A stretch of 64,000 nucleotides of DNA from Oreocharis arfaki. Its lineage: Eukaryota > Chordata > Aves > Passeriformes > Paramythiidae. The stretch's first letter is position 1, and every line of letters starts with the position of its first letter. The stretch covers positions 153,586 through 217,585 of the forward strand of contig VZRR01013710.1 of assembly GCA_013398015.1 (NCBI GenBank). Direction: 5' to 3'. Positions 37,548-48,070 of this stretch are shown piece by piece. Made by a program: the position numbers and the translations under genes. The notes beneath the pieces were generated by a model that was not told where the DNA came from, made no database searches, and saw only the letters and a list, made by a program, of their open reading frames with translations.

Positions 37548-37945
37548 AGGAAGACTAAGAGCAGTATTTTGTCAAACAGAGCAGCAAGTGTAATAAAATA
37601 TCACAGAATCGCAGAATAAGCTGAATTGGAAAGGACCCATAATGATTGTGTCCAGCTCCTTGGCCCTGCATAGCACCATTCCCAAGAGTCACACCATGTG
37701 CCTGACAGTATTGTCCAAACGCCCCTTCAGCTCTGTCAGGCTTGGTGCTGTGACCACTTCCCTGGGGAGCCTGTGCCAGTGCGCAACCACCCTCTGGGTG
37801 TAGAACTTTTTTCTAATATCCAAACTGAACTGCTCCTGACACAGCTTCAGGCTATTCCCTCATGTCCTGTTCTTGGTCACTAGAGAGATCAGTGCCTGCC
37901 CTTCCCCTCATGAGGAAGTTGCAGACTGCAATGAGGTCTCTCCTC
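37548..37945. repeat. Second copy of the 398-bp direct duplication
   Basis: This is the partner of 37149-37546. This copy continues without a break into the rest of the CR1, so it is the one joined to the correct right-hand sequence. Confidence 0.95.
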
Positions 37946-39175
37946 AGTCTCCTCTTCTCCAGGCTGAACAGACCAAGTGACCTCAGCCGCTCCTCATTCG
38001 TCTTCCCCTCAAAACCCTTCATCATTTTCATTGTCCTCTTTTGGACACTCTTTAATTGCTTAATATCTTTCTTACATTGTAGTGCCCAAAACTGCCCCCA
38101 GGAATCGAGGAGAGGCCACCCCAGTGCAGAGCAGAGCAGGACAATCCCTTCCCTTGCCTGGCTGGCAATGCTGTGCCTGATGCCCCCCAGGACAGGGTTG
38201 GCTCTCCTGGCTTCCAGGGCACTGCTGACTCACATTCAACTTTCCATCAACCAGGACCCCCAGGTCCCTTTCCCTGGCACTGCTTTTCAGCACCTCATTC
38301 CCTAGTCTGTCTGTACATCCAGGGTTGCCCCATCCCAGGTGCAGAATCCATCACTTTCTCTTGTTGAACTTCATATAGCTGGCCCAGTCCTCTAATTAGT
38401 CCAGGTCTCTCTGCAGGGCCTCCCTGCCCTCAAGGGAGTCAACAGCTCCTCCCAGTTTTGCATCTGCAGACTTGCTCAGTGTCCCTTCCTGTCTCACATC
38501 CAGGTCATTTATGAAGATGTTGTAGAGCACAGAGCCTAAGATGGAGCCCTGTGGAATCCCACTAGTGACAGGTCTCCAGTCTGATGTCACCCCATTCACT
38601 GTAACCCTTTATGCCTGACCCCTGAGCCAGTAGCTCACCCATCACATGATGTGTTTATCCAGCTGTGTTCTGGACATTTTATCCAGAAGGATTCTGTGAG
38701 AGACAATATTGAAAGCTTTGCTGAAATCCATAAAAATTGCATCAACTGGCCTCCCTTGATCAAACAGGTGGGTTACTTTGTCATAAAAGGAAATCAGGTT
38801 TGACACGCAGGATTTTCCTGTCATGAAGTCATGCTGGTTGTGGCCAATGACTGCATTCTCTTTCAGGTGTTTTTCAATACCTCCCAGAATAATATTCTCC
38901 ATAACTTTACCAGGGACTGAAGAGAGACTGACAGGCCTGTAGTTTCCATGGTCCTCCTTCTTGCTGTTCTTGAAAATCGGCACAACATTTGTCAGTTTAA
39001 AATCAGCTGGGACCTTTCTGGATTTCTAAGACCATGCAAAAATAATCAAGAGAGGTTTTGTGATATCAGCCAGATCTTTGAGGATTCTTGGATGAATCCC
39101 ATCAGGCCCCATATATTTGTAGAAGTTTAAATGGAGCAGCAGATCCTGCACAATTTCAGGTCGACTGTGAGCTGA
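37600..39175 (-). mobile_element. 5'-truncated CR1 LINE with decayed reverse transcriptase
   Basis: This is about 1.58 kb in reverse orientation, from the 3' tail (37600) back into ORF2. The minus frame 38642-38983 carries the RT entry block (NYRPVSLSSVPGKVMENII) and catalytic motif A as FMDFSKAF (residue 86 is the aspartate). The frame 38396-38599 carries SGIPQGSILGSVLYNIFIND and the motif C region as SADAK (residues 44-48), where the family has FADD. The second catalytic aspartate is therefore lost. About 39000-39165 still encodes IVQDLL...MGPDGIHPRILKDLAD in another frame. Several frameshifts and stops separate the pieces, and the endonuclease domain is absent. It is not autonomous. The left boundary in 5' terms is about 39175 and could reach 39230. 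Confidence 0.93.
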
Positions 39176-40740
39176 TCATATGCCACAAGATATAGACAAA
39201 AAGATGTAGTCAATGCTTCTGTCATCCACTATTCAAACACCACTAGAGTTTCACCTGTATGTCTGTGATGATAGATTTAATTATTTTCTAGAATAAGATT
39301 TTATTTATTTATTTATTTCTAGAATTAGATTTTGAAACCCCTGTCCTACAATCCATTTTTCTTTTGGTATTTTAACACATGGCACATACCTCTCAGTACT
39401 TCAAAGGGGATTATTATGTAACAATGATTTTCATCTTTCCCTTCTCTCCAGAGAAAATCAGTTGAATCTAAACACGGAGACGGTTAGACAGGCAAGTGTA
39501 AGTATAATCTGTGGCCTCTTAAGATTTTTATTTTTCAGCTGTTAATAGCTATCTCTTAAGTAAGAATCCATCAGAAACATGCGGTGTTGGTGGTACTGCT
39601 CTGAGCAGCTCCAGCATAAAAACCAAGAGCAGAACCTCTGGGAGGACTCTTTGCACCATCTGCCATCAGCTTCAGTCCAAAGAAAACCACCATTCTTGTT
39701 CTGTGATCCCTCTGTGGGCATCAGTGTGTATATGAGCCTTCTCTGACTTTGTCCATTCCTGGTTTGTGCCACAAAGGTGAGGAAGGAATGCACAGCACTA
39801 TGAAAACCCTACCATTCATTGCTGGACAATTCTAAAAAGCAGTAGCTGCTGGTGCCCATGGAATCACAGTGGGAAATGGTATCTGATGGCAGTATCTACT
39901 CCTGCTCTGAAGCAGCTTCAGCTGGAACAAGAAAGGGGTGATTTATGCTGTTACAGAATGAAGGAAATGTTCTCACACAATTAGAAACTGTCTCAATTAC
40001 CCAGTGCCAGCTAGCAGCTGAGAAGCAGTAAGATCCCTCTTAGCTTTAAGCGACAGTTTAAAAGCTAAGTAAAGCATGTTGTCTCAAACTACCTACAGTG
40101 GCACTTTGAACTAATGTTTAATTTTGCCATGAAATGGACTGTGAGTGCTCAAGGAGCCAGGAAACAGCTGAGAAGCAGTTCAAAAAGCTGTTCCAGCCAT
40201 TCATCCTCTTTGCCTCTCAGCAGTCAGTTACTGTCTGCTGATTCAGAAGTGGTGTGCGAGTGCTACCCATATAAATGAACTTAATATGGGTAAACATGTC
40301 AAGTCTATGACAAGTTTGGGACTGAGCTAATTATATAAGCACTGGAGATCAAGCCAAATTTTCACTGGAAAAATCCAGTTCACTCAACCATTAATATTCT
40401 GTCTGAAACAATTTACATTCACAAAACTTTCACAAAAAAACAGGTGAATGAGATCTGTTGCAGAACACAGCGTAGTAAGGCCTAGAGAGACTCATATTTC
40501 ATAAAAGTTTTTAACATCATAGGATAAGTCAGCATATCTATCTCCCCAGACTTATTCTTTTAATGCAGGTATGTTTGTCCCATTCAGGCAAAAAGAAATT
40601 CCAAAAAGCAAATAAATAAATACATTCCAAAAGGAAAACCAAAATGTATTGCCCCTAAAGTTTCTAAAAAGCAAACAACTTTGTGTAAGTGCTCTGTAGA
40701 GCAGTAAATGAAACCTTTTGACAGAAATGACAAAATATTC
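39176..40740. other. Unique sequence with a short (TTTA)n
   Basis: A (TTTA)4-5 tract at 39300-39318 is flanked on both sides by the word TCTAGAATWAGATTTT. Otherwise nothing is recognised. The 83-codon minus frame at 39542-39793 shows no known family. Confidence 0.45.
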
Positions 40741-41523
40741 TGTGATGGGTTTACCTGGGCTGGATGCCAGAAGTTCGCCTACCTGCTCTCTCTCTCCACA
40801 TTCTCAAAAGGAAAGGGGGAGAAATGAATATGGAAAAGGTCATAGGTTGGGATAAAGACAAGAAGATAGTTTACCACTGACTACCAACATAAGAAAATCA
40901 GCCTTTTTGGGGGGAAAATTTAATTTGATTTATTGACAATTAAAAATATATTTCAATGGTGAGAACTAAACTTTAAAACATCATTCCTTCAATCCCTATC
41001 TCTATCCTTTCCAGGCTCAACTTAATTTCTTCATTTCTGACTCCATCAACTCTGCTTGGAAGGAGATGGGAAATGAGATCAGTCCATAACAGTTCTCTGT
41101 TGCTCCTTCCCCTGCTCTAGCACAGGCTGCAGTCCTTTAGGACAAGCCAAAGCTCTCCATGGGCCTCAGTCCCTGCCTCCACCTGCTCCAGCACAGGGTC
41201 CACTACAGGCTGCAGTGTAAGTATCTGCTCCACTCTGCCATCTCTGTGGGCTGCTGGGCAATCTCTGTTCTGCTGCCTGGGGAAACTCCTTCCCTTGATT
41301 TTTTTCTGGCCTTGGTGCTCACATTGTTATTTTTCACTTTTTTCCTTACTCCTCATTGCTTGGTCTGCATTTTGCTCTTTAATACATTTTCCTGGAGGCA
41401 TCAGAGAGGTCCCAGTTGGAGTTGGCTTGGTCCAGCACAGGGCAACCCTGACTTGCCCTCACAGAGGCTGCACCTCATCCCCCTGCCAGTACCTGGCCAC
41501 CAGCACCACATCACACCATCACA
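40741..41523 (-). mobile_element. Endogenous retrovirus LTR, minus strand
   Basis: It starts TGTGATGGGTTTACC and can be closed at CCATCACA (41516-41523), giving an 8-bp terminal inverted repeat. A less symmetric end at CACCACA (41510) is also possible. Inside, in the inverted order of the 35.6-kb LTR, are CTGGATGCCAGAAG, GGTCATAGGTTGGGATAAAG, TTTATT (40929-40934, the inverted AATAAA), CCAGGCTCAACTT, and CTGCTCCAGCACAGGG units. It then has TCTGGCCTTGGTG before the end. No TSD is evident. The 204-codon plus frame (41159-41773) and the 92-codon frame inside it run antisense to the LTR and past its end, and are not genes. Confidence 0.83.
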
Positions 41524-42108
41524 GAATCCTTATGGTTTCACTTCTGCTCTTCACAGCTCAGAAACTGTCATGAGCATTCAAGCTTGCCATCCAACATGGG
41601 TAATTAAAAGAGAAATACTGGCTACCTCCACCTCACAAAAGACCCAAGTGATTGGTGGATTAAGCTACTTTCGTGGCCTCATGGAGTTAATTTGCAGTTT
41701 GAGGGAAAAAGAAGGGATTGGATCTGGAACTGCTCCTTGTTTTACTTGCTCTGATAATCAACTATCCCATTAGGAACATAGAGAGAAGACTACCTTCTCC
41801 AGCGACTGTGTCTCTATAAAGGGGCGTCTTTTTAAGTCTGTACAGGATAATCTGTGTTATTCTGCTGAAAGTTCAGATGTTCTAAGGCTTAAATGGGGGG
41901 GTTTTCTAAGACAGAAATCAGGCATCCATTGCTTAGTCAATGACCAAAGCAAGTGGTCCAAATAAATATGAAAACAGTTTTCATTCATTCTTGATTTAAT
42001 TAATCACTATATTTGATTAATTAAATCAATCAATAAATTCATCTAGACTATGGTGAAAATGAAGTGCATAAACATGGTTGTAGTGCCTATGAAAGATGAT
42101 GGTCACTG
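41524..42108. other. Unassigned sequence with an AT-only palindrome
   Basis: GATTTAATTAATC (41993-42005) and its exact reverse complement GATTAATTAAATC (42015-42027) form a 13-bp stem with a 9-bp loop. No terminator or other role can be assigned in this context. The rest is unremarkable. Confidence 0.6.
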
Positions 42109-42295
42109 TGACGCTGTACCCCCTCTTACTGATCACTTCCTNCACTGAAGTTGCAGGCTGGCAGCTGGAGCAGCGGTGCGGGGAGTCCGAGATGGACTGC
42201 AGGAGGGCAGAGAATCCCTGCCTTGTCCCAAGAAGCCCCCGCTGCGCTCCCAGGGAAAGCTGCAGCAGCTAAGCAACACCCAGCACTGCAACAGG
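42109..42295 (+). mobile_element. Broken LTR fragment around an assembly N
   Basis: GACGCTGTACCCCCTCTTAC through CACTTCCT (42109-42141) matches the U3 of the 23.35-kb LTR family (GGCACTGCACCCCCTCTCAC at about 23504). CACTGCAACA at 42284-42293 matches the bases just after the N in that LTR (23751-23760). Between them is a GC-rich stretch of about 140 bp after the N at 42142, not seen in the other copy. It is probably a partial LTR with an unresolved interior. The 79-codon plus frame at 42151-42390 begins inside it and is unlikely to be a gene. Confidence 0.5.
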
Positions 42296-45200
42296 TCACA
42301 TTAATAATGGTTCATTTAATATCAAAACCTCTGTTTTTTCATGGTTTTTTTCAAGAAAAGCAGAACCCAACTTCAGAAGACTTGCATTAATGATAAGATC
42401 TGTGGTCTCATTTGTTCTATAAATATAATATTAGGCAGTAAGACAATCTGTTTACTTGTATGTCATGCACTAAATGTGCCCTCAGCAGACCTACATGTGT
42501 TTGGTCCATGAATTTTCTGCATCTCTACAGGTTCATTGCATTAGCCCCCCACCACCAACTCTCAAGTGTTCATTAAAAAAAAAAAATAAAAGCTCCAAAA
42601 AAACCCCACAAAACTAAATTAACAAAAACCCAAACATACAAACAAAAAAAGAGAAAAGCAAAACAAAACAGAACAAGAAAATAACCCAAACAATAATTTT
42701 TTAGCCATTGAATTGAAGTTTAAGAAATTAAATTTTAAGGCTGGGCTACACCATGTTGGTGTAAGTGAGACATTTGTACTTCCGTTATATATACCATTTG
42801 AAGATTGTGATAACCTGCAATGCAAATTAATTTGTTTCTGAAAACAGCAGGACAAAGGCTCTGATGTTTCCAGGTAATTTACAGGAGTATAGCAAGAAGA
42901 TATAACAATAGAACAACAACAACAAAAATAATAATAGTGTGAGTGCCTGCTCTTCTACTGGAAAGAAATTATAGGAGTTTTATTTGAAAAATATCTAGTT
43001 TTCAATAAATATAAATATAATCAATCATAAAGCAATAAAGTAGATATTCTGTATATGCAATACATGTTTTGTATATGAGTAAAGAAATAATCAGTGGTTG
43101 GGCATAGCTGTTTTTTTCTAAAAGTCATTGTGTTACACATATTTAGAAAATGAAACACACTTTTTTGCTTGGATCAATACCAAATGTCTGTATCAAAAAA
43201 ATAAAAGGGGAAGAATGAGTCTTTAATGCCTGCTTGCTGTTTCATGGAAAGACTGCTAATCAGATTAATAATGTCCTTAACAAAAAGCAGCAATGCGCTA
43301 CATCATTACTGACAGAAGTTTTTTAAATCTTAGAACAGTGAGAATGCAAAATTCTAATATTGGCCATTTTTCAGTTTTGTGACAACCAGCTGAAATCTAT
43401 GTTGCCATTTGTTTGATTTCTCTGGCAACCACAATCTGATATATTATTACAACTAAACTCCTACTCTCTATTACTTCCAGTTGCATTATACTAATATTCT
43501 CTTTGAAAGTAATGGAAATTCTTTGAATATGGATCTAACAGGCAATGGTTTAGCTGAAAGTAGAGGAAGCTGAATTTAAATATGTAAATTCTAAAATTTA
43601 ATTAAAATAGAGAGACCAATCTGACACTGAAATAATCATGTTAAAGGGTAGGAACAGTGACTTAGCACTTTAGGGGAAGACTGAAATCTCTTTAACAGAA
43701 AATATGTTTGGTGCAACCACTTGTTCTTGGCCTTGATGCTGGTATAGTAATAAAAAATACTGATACTGTTTTACATAGGAAGGTAGCCAAACATACTTAG
43801 GCTTAAGTAGCTCTCAAACAGAAATTACTCATCGTTGCAGTTTCCATGGGGTTAATATTTGCCCACAAATATTCCATCAGAAAAGTAGATCACCACATCT
43901 AACTTAGGATCTATGTAATTCTTCACAGAACGAACTGCTGTGGCTTTTGCTCCCATAAGTGGATCTGCATATGAGAGCAATTGTGCTATATGCTCTCATG
44001 CAAACCAGGATGTTCTGGGTAAATTTACAAGCTACAGTATGCATAGTGAATGTGCAGGATCAGGTCTTTGATGAGGGTTTTGTTTTGCTCTTTTTCTTTA
44101 CCATTTAATCACGCTGATGTGAATTGAGCAGGTGAGATTAATTCTCAGTGAAATCAATGGCATTGTATGAGGCATAAGATGCTGACAAATTCTCTGAGGT
44201 ATCCTCTATGGTCCAGTGTATCCATTCTCTTCACAATATTGACTAAAGAAAAAGCAGGTTCCCCACACATAAAATATATTCTTAATCCTGTTACAGGTTG
44301 AGGAAGACAAAATAGTCAAAAAGTCCAACAAAAATTTGCCACCATTTCTAACTGACGACCAAATTCAACAGAATAGCTGTATTTAGGCAATTGCCTAATG
44401 CATCGAGATTATCCTATTTTTTATACCAAGCCTTTTATGTTCCACCATGTTGTACATACACTATAGGAAATTATTAGTCAACAAAACCAACAGAAAAGGA
44501 AGTGTTATTGTAATGAGAACAGTCATATGATAAAAATGGTGCTAGGGGAAATTATTCTAGTTTTTTAAATATTGGGATGGCAGAGGTTCCACGTCTGTTG
44601 CTACATATTTCAGTGGTTCCTTTTATAAAAAAAACAGGAGTGAGGACCTCTTCCACACTCCTTAATATAACAAGGTGACGTAACAGAGTATCAAAGTCAG
44701 AAAAGCTATTGAAAGAAAAATCTGATCAGAAAAGAATAGAAATAAAAGATGAACATTGGAACTGAAAACAAAATCCTTTTTTTTTTTTTCTCGTCAAAGT
44801 GAGAGAGTCCCATTACATTCTCATTGCCAACAATTACTGAGGTGAAACAGGAGGAAAAAAGCACCTGACATTTCAAATGGCTGCCCACAGGAAAACTCAA
44901 AAAATTTCAACTGAATTAGAATTGCACTACTAATGCCCTGGCCACATCTGCCATATTGAGAATTTAGGGGTATTAAGTCACATAAATTATGATCTAGAAA
45001 ATAGAAAATTTAGGGAAAGAGATTGCACTCTGCTTTTCCTGTGAATTTATAACCTAAGCAAAAAATAAGACAAATATTTCTTACTGAAGATTCAGGACAG
45101 ATGAAAGCACCTCAGCTCCAAAACCTTTAGATACTTAAGAAGGAGGTTACCAAAATCAGGTCTTCAGTCTGTTAATATATGCTCCCAGGCATCTACGGTA

Positions 45201-47080
45201 ATGTTTTAGCTTTAACATCACAGTGCAAATAAATGCAAGTTTCAACCATAAACACCTTCACTATTTGCAAATTGTCCTTACCTTTCACCTACACTGAGAA
45301 GCTTAAATTCAGTAGATGATCTCAAACCACAGTGACTTGACTTCATTCCACGCAAAATACCATCGGAGCTCCTTTCTTCAGCCATTCACCACTGTCATGG
45401 CCCAGTTGATTGCCTATAAAAAATGTCCTCTAATTCCATCCAGTTAATCCTGAAAATACAATCAATATACCTCCAGAATAGAAGTCTTCAGACTTGGATA
45501 GGAAAAGGAATAAGTGAGAAGATTTTTTCCTTTAATACAATGTCTTTTCTTTTATCTTTTATTCTTTTATTTTAAAAGAAAAAAAGGAAGTATTTTATTC
45601 ATCATTTCAATTCATCTGGCTTCTGCTTCTGGCTCTTTTGCTTTCCTCACTTGATTAATGCATCTTTTTTATTCGATTCTTGTATAGGGACATGAAGATA
45701 CAAAAATTCATACACTTCTGATCCTTTCTAAAATCAAGGATAAAGAAAGTTACAGGAAAAAGGATTCTGCCAGTAGGCAGAGTGACAATAATTATTTCCT
45801 CAATTCTTAGCCCTCAGTTTGAAATGATCAGAAACTCTCTTTTGTTTCATTTTCCAAATGTTGGTACAAAAGCCTGAAAGAAGACATAAAGAATCACATT
45901 ATTGATGTCTCCCTAGGGATCACCTCCATTTACTTGGAGACTGGTAAAATTATCCAAGAGAAAAAGAAGCAAAAAAACCAACAAAGAATGGAATGGGAAA
46001 AAAAAAATCAGAAAAAAAATGCAGTGACAAACATGTAGAAATTCATTAATTTTACAAAGAGAATAGTTTGAAATACTGACAAAAAGGCCAATCATGTCCC
46101 TTACATTGAACAAAATTATTACTGCCACCAAAATATAATTCATCTCCAGTAAAACAGTCAAGTGAGGGAAAACAAAGTCTCAACCTGTGTAGAATGGAGA
46201 TGATATTCAAATGGAACCTACAGATTTGTCATTGCTCAAGGTCCCACAAAAATCCACATACTTGGCAATACTTTTAAGAAATATTTTACTAAAGAGGTGT
46301 CTTTAAAAGCTGTATGCATAGATACCTAGAGTACCTTAAGACCTTTAGAGGCATCAATAATTGCTTAAAAAAGGAAGCTAAGGAAAAGCACCAGATAGAT
46401 AAGATTCAACTTTGACTGTATTTCACATGAAAGTGTGGGCTTATGATTTCTGTATAGAATTTGGAATCAAAAAACTTCCTAACCAATAAATGTTTGCTTC
46501 CTGATCAAAAAAAAATTGTAACTTAATTAATAACAAGAGTAGGCTATGGCTTCTCTGTGTGCTGAGCTTGTTCAATATGCCAGAGAAATATGTATGCAAT
46601 AAAAGTAATGTGGTGGTAAAACTGCCCCCACAGTAATGAATACAGTTCTATTTTACACTTCTTATAAGACTATTTTCCTCTGAAAATGTATTATTATCAT
46701 ACTTTTCAGTACTTAAATTTCATTTTACCTGCAGAAGCATTTCACATTGGAGATAAACTCAAACCTAAATACTCAATACTTCAAAACTGTTGATTTGAGG
46801 ATTTTTCTTAGTTATCTTTATCTGTATTATGAATCCTAATCATCAAATGAAACCAGAACATGCCTAAAGAAGTACATGTATTTTTAAATAGAATTTGATA
46901 AGAAAATCTTGTTTATAATGTATGATTTAGTGTATTAATTAGAGGAAACCTTATGCCATTATTCTTTTCCATTCAAACTAGCATAATAGAAAGAGGACCA
47001 AATAAATACTGTCTGTTTATGGATCAGACTGGTTTTCTGAAAAGCTCAAGTTTGATGACTGTTATTTAGCTGCCAAATAT
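42296..47080. other. Unique AT-rich sequence, A-rich low complexity
   Basis: A-rich patches lie at 42569-42684 and 42909-42936 (AAC/AAT units). A T-run at 44775-44790 makes a spurious minus frame (44706-44900). No repeat family or exon was found. Confidence 0.5.
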
Positions 47081-48070
47081 GTGACCATCTTTTCAGATAA
47101 GCCTGTCTCCAGCACTTCCTTCTGCTCTCTCCCAGTTAGAAGCTCCCTGGGGGAGCCATTAAGGAGCTATGATTTTTGCAAAAACCCCACTCTCTGTTGC
47201 TCAGAGCAAGAGCCACAACGTGCTCATTTTTCCACACAAAGGGGTGGTCCTGGCCCTGAAAAGGTCACATGTCCAGAGCAAATGCATGTCAAAAGTACAC
47301 AGAAATTTGGGACAGGACAAGATGCAGAAGATGTTTACACCACCTAATTGCAATTTGTCCAGACACTTGAACTGACAATCTAGGGTTAAGCTCACACTTT
47401 GCTCAGACTGGGTTTAAGCCTAAAATTCGACTCCTCTAGACTTTTGATTTGCCAGTCATGGAACCATTCAAGGAGGTCTCACACAACACATGGTAGTTAA
47501 CAACCCCAAAGGTAATTCTTCCTTCCTACCAGAAACTTCAGTGAGCCAGGAAAATTTTGTTTCCAGTGGAAAATATAGACTGTTAACTCTCTTAGATGGA
47601 ACTGGAGAAGAAAGCTTCGGCTTGTCCTGCTCTAAGCTCCTGCTTCTCAGCTGAATCCAGAGCCCAAATTACAGCAGCGTGGATTGTTTTTTTCTTCTTT
47701 TTTCCTTTCCTAAAAGGGAGAGCCAATCAGCAGTCGCCATAGCAATCCATGTGTCTCTGTTTAATAATTCATTCTCATCTCATCCATAAACTGATTACTA
47801 GCATCAAGTAATGCTCAGAAGCTGTTTACTGGTTAGTCCTTCAGTCTACTGATTTTGAGAACAAAGCCTTCAAAAAGTGCACATGCCTGAAGTGGGATTC
47901 GTCAGACCAGCGGGTCAATACAATACTTATGAGACTCCAGGGATGGTGACTGGCTTAATCCTTATTACAATCTCTTCCTTTAGCAGATTTCTTTTAACTT
48001 CAATATTTTCAGTAACCTTGCTTGCAATGGTATCCATACACAATTATACTAGCACAAGTGAGTGAACAAT
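47081..48070. other. Locally GC-richer stretch, unassigned
   Basis: From about 47090 to 47760 the base composition is richer in GC than the flanks, with no CR1 or LTR landmarks. Frames of 64-88 codons overlap on both strands at 47081-47395 with no recognisable domain. The stretch contains the CCAAT/X-box-like pair listed separately and could be a conserved non-coding element or distal regulatory region. Only composition and motif content support this. Confidence 0.35.
47721..47746. promoter_or_regulatory. Candidate CCAAT box beside an RFX X-box-like site
   Basis: AGCCAATCAG (47721-47730) is a full NF-Y-type CCAAT box; on the minus strand it reads CTGATTGGCT. Three bases further on, GTCGCCATAGCAAT (47733-47746) matches 13 of 14 positions of the RFX X-box consensus GTHNYYATRRNAAC. 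RFX and NF-Y sites side by side are known from ciliary and MHC class II promoters. In MHC II the spacing is larger than here. No transcript start, TATA box or exon is visible nearby, so the function is an inference from two short motifs. Confidence 0.3.

Noticed and set aside
37862..38305. 147-codon plus-strand ORF
   Set aside because: It is the antisense of the minus-strand CR1. The sense strand encodes recognisable CR1 ORF2 pieces.
41159..41773. 204-codon plus-strand ORF, the longest in the window, with a hydrophobic stretch
   Set aside because: It runs antisense through the minus-strand LTR and past its end. The hydrophobic part comes from a T-rich section of the LTR.
47932..47953. ACTCCAGGGATGGTGACTGG, resembling the CR1 block before the 3' end
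   Set aside because: Only about 20 bp match. The flanks do not continue into CR1 on either side, so chance is likely.
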